Shown: one piece after another, positions 45,368 to 60,122 of the stretch
Layout of the letters: each line of letters begins with the position of its first letter
How positions within the stretch are numbered: the stretch's first letter is position 1
NCBI GenBank assembly: GCA_027924585.1
Contig: BSBM01000904.1
Span: 20,607,001 to 20,671,000, forward strand
Reading direction: 5' to 3'
From: Larix kaempferi
Lineage: Eukaryota > Streptophyta > Pinopsida > Pinales > Pinaceae
Length of the DNA stretch: 64,000 nt
Translations under genes and position numbers: made by a program
Notes under the pieces: model-generated
Told to the model about the DNA's origin: nothing
Databases searched by the model: none
Seen by the model: only the letters and a program-made list of their open reading frames with translations

Positions 45368-45452
45368 AAAATGCTAAGCATTTAATGCGATATATATATT
45401 TCACCATATTCAATAAAAAGCGTCCCCGCTCTTATCAATATCTACTCCCAAC
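45367..45452. repeat. Third, direct partial copy of the palindrome arm
   Basis: 86 bp starting 'gaaaatgctaagcattt', identical to the right arm (offset 104 bp) except one base at about 45422 (G for C). It runs to 'ctactcccaac' and then into the CRK leader. This copy is nearest to the gene and may be the original promoter segment from which the palindrome was duplicated. Confidence 0.9.
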
Positions 45453-45606
45453 TACCATTGACAAAAGTTCGACCGTAGACTGAGGAAACAACCCTGGCAG
45501 TTTCCTGAGTTAAAAGCCGCAACATAAGCATATACTTCGAGACTACAACTTAATTTAGGGAGGATTATTGGCATCTCTGTGCGTCGGCTCGGCTCTCCAC
45601 AATACA
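45388..45606 (+). promoter_or_regulatory. Putative CRK core promoter and 5' leader
   Basis: A TATA-like 'gatatatatatttc' lies at about 45389-45402, some 205 bp before the ATG, with a TTGAC W-box core at 45458-45462. No transcript evidence; the TATA assignment is inference, weakened by the AT-richness of the region. Many CRK genes are regulated through W-boxes by WRKY factors. Confidence 0.35.
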
Positions 45607-49054
<3,448 letters not shown>

Positions 49055-50172
49055 TTGCTAATTCGGCATTCCATAATTGCTCTGTACCAAAAGGGATACA
49101 TAATTCTATGTTGTGAGATTAAAATTATGTATAATGAAGCAAAGAGTAGGATACATGTAATTCCGGTATGAACCTGCAGGTTGGAAGATTAAGCTATGGG
49201 AGTTGTATAAAAATATGAACCTGCAGGTTGGAAGATTAAGCTATGCGAGTTGTCTAAAAATATGAAGAGTTGGTTTTGAAGGTTGTTTTTCTCGAATCTA
49301 ATGTTTTTTATTTTGTAAAATCTGAATTTAATTGTGTTTTAATGGATTTTGATGGTTCAACCATCAAAAATTCTTTGGGTACCCAAAATTTTAGAATTTA
49401 AAAGTTGCAACCAAGATTTTCCAAAGACATCCAAATTTTTAAAATTTTAAAATTATAACCAAGATTTTTAAAAATTTTTGTTAGACACACTATTCTTGAA
49501 AAATCAAATTTTCTGGTTTGAAATCATAGTTTGCTATATAGGATACATGTAATTCCGGTATGAAACTGGAGGTTGGAAGATCATGTAATTCCGGAATGAA
49601 CGTGGAGGTTGGGGACTGGAGCCTGGAAGCAGTTTAATCCTGTACCAAATTGCATTTCCCTTTAATTGTATGAAACTATGGATACAGTGGGATTCTGGTG
49701 ACTTAGCACTATGAATAAATGAGTAGTTTGTAGATTTACTGATAAATTTGTTAAATTTAAGGTTGTTGAAGTTTGTTTATTATGTCTATCGTGGTAAGAA
49801 AAAATTGTTAATAAGATGTTATTTTAAATCCATGAATTAAAATATGATGTCAAATGAAGGAAGATCTATATTATAACCTAGTAAAGGAAGATCTATATTG
49901 TAAGCAAGTATGAAGGAACAATTGTAGTATGAAGGATCAATTTACAATTGTTGATGTTGGTTTATTAATGTGTATTTTCGTATGAAAAATGTTTAATGAG
50001 AGGATATTTCAAAACCATGAATTTAACGAGAGCAACAAAAATAAAATATATCAAATATAAATAGTGATACAATTTTTTTATTAAAAATATTTTTTGGAAT
50101 TTTAAAATTTAATAATAACAATAAAATAGATAACCTATGCAGATACCAACATTGTGAATTAAACAATGAATT
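49055..50172. other. CRK downstream region and AT-rich spacer with short repeats
   Basis: A 47-bp tandem duplication 'tatgaacctgcaggttggaa' starts at 49167 and 49214. 'gatacatgtaattccggtat' recurs at about 49150 and 49542. 49378-49520 matches 19040-19170. No gene. Confidence 0.6.
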
Positions 50173-50314
50173 AAATTGCACAAATTTAACCTCTCTAGCT
50201 CTGCTAAACCGTCATATGACAATATCCTTATTGCATTATTCATAAATTGCACAAATTTAACCTCTCTAGCTCTGCTAAACCGTCATATGACAATATCCTT
50301 ATTGCATTATTCAA
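50173..50314. repeat. 71-bp tandem duplication
   Basis: 'aaattgcacaaatttaacct' starts at 50173 and 50244, and the following bases to 'ttgcattattca' are identical in both units, suggesting a very recent duplication. Confidence 0.9.
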
Positions 50315-50771
50315 AATATTATTGTTAGAACATAAAAGATTTAAATCTAAACCATTAGATATTAAAAAATTTCAATTAACAAAGTTTTTTTTAAAGAAAT
50401 ATGTATTTATGATTTGAATAAATATGAAGTATTATTATTATTTTTTAAGAAAAATATTCTATCATAATAGAAATTATATTTTTTCATGTTGTAGAGTTAA
50501 TGTTATATAATGTTATATATTGATTAGATATTCATTTCTATTTATGAAAAATAATTTTCAATTTATTTTTTCTCTTAAACTTTTGTCACTCTTTTACCAA
50601 AGGTTAGAAGCAATGAGAAAGTGACTATCTTTTATTCAGAATTTGGATTGCTAGGATGCATATAGGATGCATATTGAGTACCAATTATTTCTTGATCCTT
50701 TGGGTAGTTGACTTTTTGCATTATGATCATCTATAAATTCCGAGGACTTTTGCTTATAGCATTCCTATGAT
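50315..50771. other. AT-rich spacer, no gene seen
   Basis: No coding signal; flanks the solo LTR. Confidence 0.5.
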
Positions 50772-51625
50772 TCTAATGTTAGGATATTCCTATACTCCAT
50801 CCTAGTCCTACCAGCTTTTTCATTATTTTGCATTTCAGTCATGCATGCATTTTTGCATGCAGTCATGCAATTGCATGCATCCCAGTCATCAGGTTGGTGT
50901 CTCCCAGCACCTAGAGCTTAGTTTACTATCCCCGAGAGCCTGTTTCTGCTTAGTTCCAGCCCTCCTAGTCAGTAATGCGCCCTCCTTTCATCTACCACAT
51001 GAGAAATGCAGCCTCCCTCACCTACCACCAGTTACACTTCAGTTAGTTGAGTGATTTGTGGATTTGTTCCTTGATTTGAGGACAGATTGACTAGTTTACT
51101 GACCGAGACACTCCAATGAACCTCCAGTGAGCCTAGACAACCAGTTCTGACTCCAATCAGCTCTTCTTGCGCCCTCCTTTGAGCCTCCTTCACTACATTA
51201 GTGCACCATGCATGTGTTACACCTACTACATTCAGTTAGACTCAGTTTTCCACCTGGGTGACCGTCACTTGTGTATTGATGACACTCCATTGATGATGAT
51301 TAGGACTCCTAGTGGTGTATTGTTGACACTCCACTGATGATGATGATGAATCCTAGTGCAGATAAGCCATGCCCATGCAGCCTAATTCGAATTCCCACCT
51401 TGGCATTCGAATCCTCTCCACCATTGTATTATTTATTGTTCATGTTATGATTAATGAATTAGTGTGTGATGTTATTCTGTTTCTATCTGAGTTCTACTAT
51501 ATCATAATTTTGCTGCTCTTTTACACTGCATTGTCCACTCTTCTTCTATTTTCCTGCTTAATCTTAATCTTTCTTGTGAGGTATACATCACCTCTTAGAT
51601 CTGCTCTGAGGATTTTCACATCTAA
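50772..51625. mobile_element. Solo LTR (844 bp), same family as the Helentron-borne LTR
   Basis: LTR 50777-51620 begins TGTTAGGATATTCC and ends GGATTTTCACA; perfect 5-bp duplication TCTAA at 50772-50776 and 51621-51625. It is about 180 bp longer than the 21105 copy because of extra direct repeats ('gtattg(a/t)tgacactcca.tgatgatga'), but otherwise collinear. Independent insertion by its different target site. Confidence 0.9.
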
Positions 51626-52915
51626 ATGTACCAAGTCAAAAGAAGTACTTTAAGTTTCAAGATACGAAATGAGTTTATAAGCTACCTACAATAACAATAA
51701 GATACCAAATGAGTATAAGCTACCTACAACTAACTTTGAGGATAGAGAGGTAGAAGGTGGCATCCAAGTGGATGAAAGTGAATTTGGAATAGGCTCCTCA
51801 TAAGGTAAGAATTCCTTCATCTTATCAAAGTATCATCCCAAGGATCCTTAGATTAGGGAAGGAAGTACTTATATCATCCCTTATCAAAGTGTCATCCCAA
51901 GGATCCTTAGAGTAGGGAAGGAGGTACTTAAAAAGATTTAAAATTGGTAATATTATTTATAAACATTCAAGGTTTGGGTACAACTTATAAAATTGATACT
52001 CTTGATAGATTAGTGAGTATTTACAATATTGATGTTATTTATTTACAAGAAAATATGGTGACAATAGCCATTGATACCTTAAAGGGGGTTTTTAAGGGAT
52101 GGGAATTTATTACTTTAGATTATAAAGGAAAGTCATGTGGTGTAATTACTGGATGGAATAGTATGTGTAGGGATGCCAATTCAAACTCTACTTCATTTAG
52201 AGGTAAAGGTGGATTTACACTTTCAAAGCCTAGGTAAATCCTTGATTTTCAATATGTATGGCCCTTATGTGAATTAGAGAGAACTTTGGATAAATTGGTT
52301 AGAGAAAGAAAGCAACATGAGGAGGAATGCCATTGTTGGTGGAGACCTTAACTTCATAATGGAAAGAGGTGAGGTATGTAGAAGGAATGAAAGGCCAAAC
52401 CCCCTCAATGATTTCTTCGTCCATAAATTAGAAGAGGCTGACTTGTCTGATGGAAAGAGGTGAGGTATGGAGAAGGAATGAAAGGCCAAACCCCCTCAAT
52501 GATTTATTCATTCATAAATTTGAAGAGGTTGACTTGTGTGATGTGGAACCACTCAAGTTGACCCCCACTTGGAGGAAGAATTGTTCAGTAGAAGAAGGCA
52601 TATCCAACAAGATTGATGGATTTTTGGTTCCTAATGAAATATTGATAACAAAGAAGTAGCAAATATCAAATCTTGCATAGGCTTGAGAAATATTAGATTA
52701 TTCTCCCATTTTATTTCCAATGGAAAGTTATGAACTAGACCCCCAAGCCCTTTCAAATTTAATCATAATTGGTTATATGATGAGGATCAGTTTAAGGAGA
52801 TGGATGGTACTCAAGGACTGGGCGCGTACTAATAGTTTAGATGAAGAGAATCATGTTTCATTTTCACGAATTATTAAAGAATATCAAAAGTTAACAATAG
52901 ACTAGACAAAGGAGA
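51626..52915 (+). mobile_element. LINE ORF2 N-terminal (EEP endonuclease) remnant
   Basis: Reads 'ILFINIQGLGTTYKIDTLDR', 'YNIDVIYLQE', 'FKGWEFITLDYKGKSCG', then in other frames 'NAIVGGDLNFIMER' and 'RNERPNPLNDLFIHKFEEVD', 'TPTWRKNCS..GISNKIDGFL', the order of a plant L1 endonuclease domain. Two internal tandem duplications: 59 bp (51821, 51880) upstream, and 91 bp (52361, 52452), which repeats the 'ERPNPLND' segment. Several stops. The RT is not joined to it; the next LINE fragment may be from another copy. Confidence 0.8.
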
Positions 52916-53112
52916 AACAAAACAATAGTTACATGGACTTGTAGGATATCGCCAATTTGGACTTTTTCTTTCTTTTCTTCATTATGCATATATTATCTTT
53001 TAAAATATCATTTTTTACTAATATAATAATAACTAATAAAATAATGATATGTTTATATATAATGTAAATTTCTTTTAAATATTACAAGGATAATATAACT
53101 ATATATAACAAA
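52916..53112. other. AT-rich joint between two LINE fragments
   Basis: No coding signal; A/T runs. It could be the tail of the first fragment or the flank of the second. Confidence 0.4.
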
Positions 53113-55640
53113 GTAGGATTGTTGCCTTAGTGAACAGTGCACCTTCTGAGTTTTTTAAAATCACTAGAGGGGTCAAACAGGGCTGCCCTCTGTCGCCACT
53201 TGTCTTCTTATTAATCATTGAGGGGCTCAGTTTGATGATCAAGGAATCCAAGTCCATGGGTAATATTGAGGGCATCAATTTTTCTCAAAATGTGTCCAAC
53301 ACACATACCGTGTTCATCGATGATGTGCTATTGGTTGGGCAGAATTCTGTTAGTGAATGGCAGAACTACATGAGCATTTTAAATGGTCTTTGTAATGCTT
53401 CGGGAATGCTGGTTAGCATAAGGAAGACCAGGGTATACCACTTTGGCATATCTGACTATGAAATTGAGGCGTTTAAACGCATTCTACCTTACAATTTTTG
53501 CCCCTTAATGGAAGGATTCAAATATCTGGGCTACTTGCTCAAACATGGCTCTTATTGTCGTCAAGACTGGATGTGGCTTATACAGCGTATTGAACAACGC
53601 ATTAATAACTGGACATACCGATTATTATCTACTGGTGGTTGAATTACACTTGTTAAATCTGTGCTCACATGCATCCCGGTTTACTAGTTTTCTATCCTTC
53701 GTGTCCCGGTCTCTATTATCAACAGTCTGCGAAAGTTGTTTTTTAATTTTCTGCAGATTGGTGGTACCCTTAATGGTGGCTTGATTATTTCTAAATGGGA
53801 AAATCTCTCATTACCTGTAGAAAAAGGTGGATGGGACATTAAGAATTTATCCCTTTTTAGCTGTGCAATAAGAATTAAATGTTTCTGGCGGGGGTTGTTT
53901 GGTCCAACACTATGGACTGAAATTCTTAAGACGAAATATATCAAAACTGATATCATCAGTTGGATCCGAAGCTCTGAGAAAAAATTTAAAGGCACGCCCA
54001 GATATGGACTGGTTTTATAAAGCTATATAATTGTGTGGCTAATGACCTTTCCTGGCAAGTAGGAAATGGTGCGGATGTTTTAGTAGGGATAGACCCGATC
54101 ATGGGATTGGGGACTGACTATACATTATCCAGGGGTATACTGCACATACTGCATTGTTTCAATTACAAGACCCTCAATAAGATACAAAGAATCAGACTGG
54201 GGATCAATCAAACATATTGGCTGACGTCAATGGAGCTTGGTTTCCAGGATGCAGAAGCATTGGAGTGGGATGGATACATTTTCAAATTATATGCTTCTGC
54301 CTGCAAATTAAATTGGGACAGAGATAAGTTCATTTGGATAGGAAACAAAGCAACGGGTATGATTAATGCTAATACTGCTTACATGGCATTAATTAGTAAT
54401 TACTGTATTTTTCATGTTGACTAGTGGTATAAGACTCTTTGGAGGTGGCAAATCCCTGTGAAGATACAATGTTTTATGTGGCATGTGCTTAGAGGTTGTT
54501 TAAAGACATGGGAGAACCTACATAAGCGTGGATGGATTGGTCCCAGCATTTGCATTCTTTGTTTGAAGGATTTGGAAACTTCTAAGCATATATTGGTTGG
54601 CTATGATTTTACTAAGTCTGTATCACGTCTGTATGGAATGCAATTATACAGCATCTTGAATTGCATAACTTTTGGAAGGCTGATGCTTTTAGAGGTAGTG
54701 CACTTCAATGGTTTAGAGACTGTAAAGAGTTTCCTTACTTACCTGCGGTGGTTTCTTGGGCTATCTGGCATTCAAGAAATGCGGCATTTTTTTAGGACAA
54801 AAGACCCACTATTAATACTACACTCTGCAGAATATTATTGGTTATCTCTAACAAAAGCAAACTTTCTGGGAACTCAAATATCATTAAGTCTTCATCCTTC
54901 AGCTGCTCTTATCATAGACCTACAGCCTTCTTTGATGGATCGGCATTGGATGGCCTTTGTGCTATTGGGGGTGTTATCTACATCAAGATTCAACAAGGAT
55001 CATTATTACACTTTGAAACTCAACTGTGGCAGTGGTACTAACACCAAGGCTGAATTGTTGGGCCTTTGGTGTGTTCTCTCAGTTTCTAGATATTTTGGTT
55101 TACATGAAATTTCAGTCTACGGTGACTCCCAGGTGACGATCAAATGGGCACAGGGAGAATTCAATTTAAATGTGATTACACTTCATCAATGGTGATGTAG
55201 AATCAAGGAATTCATGGGTTATTTCATGAACATCTCCTTTGAACATATTTATCGACAACACAATTCACAGGCAGACTTATTATCCAAAGAAGCTCATGAA
55301 GGTGCTGAAGGTCTTATCAGATGGGAGGAATTTATTGAGAATCAACTTCATGACTCGAATCAAGTCTTTTGGTCCTGTCTGTAGCTGCATCTTTTTTGTG
55401 TTTAGTTTTGCCATTGAACACTTCGATCAAATTTTATGTATGATCATTTTTGTTTGCATATGATGGAGTTGTATACATTTAGGTTGTATTTCGGATCGGT
55501 ATTTTGATGGATATCATGCCCTCCTTATGTATAAGTCTTGATTTTATCGACTTAGTTGATTGTACTATTTGATTCATAATGAATCAGTAGTACGGTTTTT
55601 TTCCGCTGGAAATAATTTTTTTTTTTTAAAGTACGGTTTT
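53113..55640 (+). mobile_element. 5'-truncated L1-type LINE: RT, zf-RVT, RNase H
   Basis: RT: 'ITRGVKQGCPLSPLVFLLII' and 'FIDDVLLVG' (catalytic Asp pair kept) in 53130-53642, then 'FKYLGYLLKHGSY', and 'GGLIISKWENLSLPVEKGGW' in 53736-54020. zf-RVT: 'KIQCFMWHVLRGCLKTWENL', 'CILCLKDLETSKHIL' (54458 onward). RNase H: 'AFFDGSALDGLCAIGG', 'TNTKAELLGLWCVLS', 'YGDSQVTIKWAQGEF' and 'EHIYRQHNSQADLLSKEA', so the catalytic acidic residues are present but frames are split. The 3' end 'agtacggtttttttccgctg' plus a T-run near 55600 matches the minus-strand copy at 41623. Few stops per domain suggest moderate age. Confidence 0.88.
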
Positions 55641-56700
55641 TATATAACCATTTTTTCAAATAATAATTATAGAATTTATTTATGATAATATAGTTTGTAA
55701 TTTAATACAATTATATTTAAATTAATTAAAGGGATTGTAAATTTATATTAAAAAAAAATCTTAAATTTAAATGTTAAGATTTGATTTTTATTTACTGTTC
55801 TACTAAATGTACGTATAGATTTAAAATCCTCAAACATATTTGCATTCAAACTTTAAAAATGACACCGGTAAAAATATGAATAAAAATAAGATATGATCAT
55901 ATTTTATAATAAAATATAATATGATATGCAATTTATAGAAGCTAAATGTAATATGTGTGTGTGGGGTAAAATATAAAATCATATTTTATAATATACTATT
56001 ATATGATATGTGCATCTGGATGGGGTGACGGGGATGAGGGAGAGCGTAACCTGGAAACTAGTTGAATAGAGGGAGTGTAGACATCTCCACAACGTGCACC
56101 TCTCGAAGACATGAGTGATGTAAGTCAACAAGTGGGAGCCTTGCATGATTGTCCTACCTTGCGGGCATGATAACCAAAAACAAGGGATCGTAAACTCTAG
56201 GATTCTATAAGCACGCTCCCTCCATGACGATGAGTTTAATGATGACATCCTAATTGGTGTTTTTATGGGTTGTGGGTGTTTATTGCATTAGGAATGAAAA
56301 GATGCGATAGCAATTACTAGACTGGACTCTTCACTCTATGCAACAAGCACTTAGGTTCTTACTAGTTTGGACATGGCTTATTTGGTGTCTATAGCTCAAT
56401 TTCCTCAACTTTCTGTGTTTCCCCTCTATTCTCCCTCATGGGGTTTTCCTCTTCGTATGGGGTGGAAGTCTCTCTCGCAACGATTTTATATGTTGGGGGA
56501 ACATTGTTTGTTCTACAATTAGGTCTAACCAACTCCCTCCCCATTTCCCATCTTCATTTTTGTTGGGTTTTTTTCCCTCGGACCAAGACTGGTAGGTTTT
56601 GGGGGAGTTATATTAAATAATTTTTCCCTCAGAGAAGATGGAAGCTCCTCATCAATTGTTCTCATATTAATTGGATTTGCACCACTATAAAGGTAGATTG
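55641..56700. other. Spacer, no gene seen
   Basis: AT-rich to about 56000, then mixed composition. Open frames on both strands (55979-56248, 56438-56620) match no domain. Confidence 0.5.
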
Positions 56701-56732
56701 TCTCATACTTCAATTTCCATGGTAGGTCAAGC

Positions 56733-57225
56733 TTGGGGGCGACACATGCGGAGGTACGGTTCGCAATCCGCAACCCGAAGTTAGTATGGAAGCAATGGAG
56801 GCAAAGGTCACCTATCTACAACAAATTACATCCAATATCCAACAAGAAATTTCTCAAGTTGAAGATTGGGTTAAGACTAAGCAGGACTATATCAAAGCAG
56901 AGGAGAATGAGACAAAGATGGGACCCTAGGTCCTAGATGTACGTACCCCTCACTCTATGGAAACTAAGTACTTCAAAGCAATGGATTTATATTGGTAGGT
57001 GAATATGGTCTTGGGAAAAATTCTTCTAGACGGTCAATAGGAATTAAATGAGTTACTGATGCAAGTGGATGAAATGCAAGAACAAATTAGAAAGATAGAT
57101 GTTAAGCTCAACATTTTGGTCAAATCCGACATCAATCTAGACTTCGCAAAAAAATATCCTAAGACATCCCAAATACATAAGGTGCCCTTAATATTCATCT
57201 CCAATGATGATCCAACTTCTTAGAT
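56733..57225 (+). pseudogene. Decayed coiled-coil coding remnant, family unknown
   Basis: In one plus frame with a few stops: 'EAMEAKVTYLQQITSNIQQE', 'VEDWVKTKQDYIKAEENETK', 'LNELLMQVDEMQEQIRKIDV', 'KYPKTSQIHKVPLIFIS'. The heptad-like pattern suggests a coiled coil, as in the N-terminal part of many retrotransposon gag proteins, but no zinc knuckle follows, so the assignment stays open. Confidence 0.35.
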
Positions 57226-57435
57226 TATTCTTTGTTAAGATCTCTTTTTAATTCACAATTATCATAGTTTTGTCCAAGTTATATTAGAACATTATTGTTG
57301 TTATCTCAGTCTAAGGAAAATAGATTTTAGGATTGGTAAGACACTAAGAATCACATATGACAATTTATTATTTTTTAACCCTAACACTCAAAACACTCAC
57401 CATATGTAGATTTTATTTAAAACAATATAAATGTA

Positions 57436-57478
57436 TCATGGGTTTGTGTGTGTGTGTGTGTGAGTGAGTGTGTGTGTT
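57436..57478. repeat. (TG)n microsatellite
   Basis: Imperfect dinucleotide run 'tgtgtgtgtgtgtgtgtg' interrupted by 'agtgag'. Confidence 0.9.
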
Positions 57479-57499
57479 CCGTAGAAAAAAGTCTTTTAT

Positions 57500-58578
57500 T
57501 CTAATATAATAAACATGAATTGTCCACTAGGGACTTACAAAAATGCTCCAAGAGTTGTACATCTCTTCCATGGATAGGTCATAAGTCCATTTATTGCCAC
57601 AAAGGCACCTTTCTTTCCAAAAAGCATATACATCAATGCATACAGATCAATTGACTACAAAAATTTACATCACAATATATCATGTGGATCTTATGATAAC
57701 AGAACAAAGTCTCTAACTTGACCATCCCTTAGCACCTAGAACTCAAGCATCCCAGGTTCCAAGGCTAGAGAAAATTTTGAGAGCCCATCAGCTTCTGAGT
57801 TCAACTCTCTATAAACATGAGCAAATGAAGTGAACTTGAATGCCTGCAGAAGAACTTGAATTGTAGAGAGAAGATGTTGCAGATGAGGAGCAGAAATATT
57901 AATTTTATTAGTCGCCCAGTCTATTACCAGTTTTTAATCCCCGAAAAATTGTAGCTGAGTGATATTCTTGCTTAGGGCGACTTTTAACATTGCCCATAAA
58001 TTTGCAAGCTCTGCTTTACTATTAGAGCAATGTCCTGGTGAAAATCTGATGTAGAATTTGAAATCATTTGAAATGAATAGAACCGCCCCCGCACAACCTA
58101 GAGGCATCTCCCCCTAGCTTGCACCATCGAACAAATCCCATGATATGCTTTTGTCAATTTGAGGGAGGACCAATGATCTTGATTTGGAAAACTTGGGCAC
58201 TATTTTACACTCCTAAGTCCACTACAACACAAGGTCAATCGTTTCTTCTATAGGAACTCATCGATTCTGAAAAATAAAAAAATTGCGAGCACACTAGATA
58301 CCATAGATAAAGGAGGAGGGGTAGGCAGCATAACTAACTACCGCGAAATCCTTCCACCATTTCTGAACACTCTAATCTAGCGGGGAGACGAGCCTACTAG
58401 AGATTGATTTGAGTTTCTTGGAATAAGCTTCCCAAACTGCATCTGCATAGTCCATCTACACATGGTGCATCTACTTAGGCCTTGCCAACCTTGCTTTGAA
58501 GGTTATCCCAAGTTAGAAGTTTATTGGTTTGCTTTTGAAGGTTATCCCAGGTTAGAAGTTTATTGGTTAAGGCTAGCC
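57500..58578 (-). mobile_element. LINE remnant: RNase H and upstream linker
   Basis: The minus strand reads 'WDLFDGAS', 'SNSKAELANLWAMLKVALSK', 'LQFFGD*KLVIDWATNK' (a stop at the Ser after the catalytic Asp) around 58150-57910. Upstream (58500-58250) it reads 'WEAYSKKLKSISSRLVSP' and 'SYAAYPSSFIYGI', the linker after zf-RVT. It is cut off at 58578, exactly where Helentron copy 2 homology begins, so the duplicated segment broke into or joined this LINE. Confidence 0.75.
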
Positions 58579-59441
58579 AAAATGTTTTTTATTGATGTTT
58601 AAAAAGCTATAAACTTTTCACATTTGCTTTAAAAAAAATGAGATATCTTTAACATTAAAATATATGAAAATGAAAACAAGGGAGAATCTAGAAAATAATG
58701 TTGGAGCTGTTTTGGAAACAATAGGTAGAGGCTACAACGGCCAAACATTGTCCATAGAATGATGGTATACTTGACAATGTAGGTACAATCAGCCAAAGTG
58801 GATGAGTGTTTCCATATCGAACTAAGAATTGGGTCAATTTGTCCAGTATGCCCAGCATGTTAATCGAATTCAACAAAATAAATTTTGAAACATAACCTAA
58901 GCACAGGGAAAAAGCATATAAGCTTGTAACAGAAAAACAAAACACCTGAGCAGGGCATCCCTGCATTTTAAAAAGAAAAGAAAAAAACAAAATTGCAAGA
59001 TCAATTGTCTATCAACATGGCCAATCTGGTGTGATTTTCTTCAGATATCTGTGTAGAAATGGGAAACTATACAGCATCTAAATGGGTGCAATTGGGAAGA
59101 ATCCATTCTCCACAAAAATAGCTTGTTTACGCCTTGAAGACAAGCATAGACAGGGTAGCAAGGAGAGAAGCAAAACACCAGAAAATTAAAATGAAAAAGG
59201 CAATATACAAGCTCTACAGTATCAACCTTTGTTTTTCCAAGAACTGATGACTTGTATTGATTTCTGTGTGGAGTATTTGTATATGCAACCATCTGCTCTG
59301 CATGTATCCATTTCCTATTCATGCACCCATCTATATCTCTGCATGGACATATATAGCTCTTTGTGGAACACTATTGGCAAAAAAGGGAGAAACCCTATGA
59401 AAACACTCTTTTTTTTTAATAATCATTGCAATTACCATGTC

Positions 59442-60122
59442 CAAGCTGTTAGGATATTCCTATACTCCATCCTAGTCCCACCAGTATTTTGATCATTTAC
59501 ATTTTCAGTCATGCATGCACTTTTAGGGTTTGCATGCATCCCAGTCATCAGTCCAGCACCTAGCCCTCAGTTAGCCAGCCCCCAGGAGCTTCTCACTATT
59601 CAGTTTTATCCCTCCAATTGCTTGATGCGCCCTTCTTCCTTGATTTTAAGGAGCAACTCGCCCTTCTTCACCTACCAATCCAGTTGTCTTCAATTACACT
59701 GAGTTACACTCAGTTACACCTACCAAAGTTAGTTTGACTGATGGTTGACAGTTACTTGAGCATTGATGACTCCACTGATGATGATGAAGACTTCCAGTGG
59801 TGCTCCGATGATCATGAGGACACCTAGTTGTGCTCCGATGACACTCTATTGATCTTATGATCAATCTGAGAGGCTAATTCGAATTGCCACCTTAGGAATT
59901 CGAATCCTCTCTACCATTGTACTATTTATTTGTCCATATTGTGATCAATTAACTAGTGTGTGTGAAGTATTATTGCTTCTATCTGAGTTCTACTGTACCA
60001 TATTATTCTGTTGCTCTTTATACTGTATTGTTCACTCTTCTTCTATTTTCCTGCTTAATCATAATTACTCTTGTGAGGTATACATCATCTCTTAGATCTG
60101 CTGTGAGGATTTTCACACAAGC
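59442..60122. mobile_element. Solo LTR (671 bp) in Helentron copy 2
   Basis: LTR 59447-60117 with CAAGC at 59442-59446 and 60118-60122. Same target site as in copy 1, so it was present before the two Helentron copies separated. It is 10 bp longer through an extra 'acactgagtt' unit near 59700. Confidence 0.9.

Noticed and set aside
44833-45452. CRISPR-like or spaced-repeat array
   Set aside because: Eukaryotic context; repeats are simple tandem and inverted duplications without regular short repeats and unique spacers.
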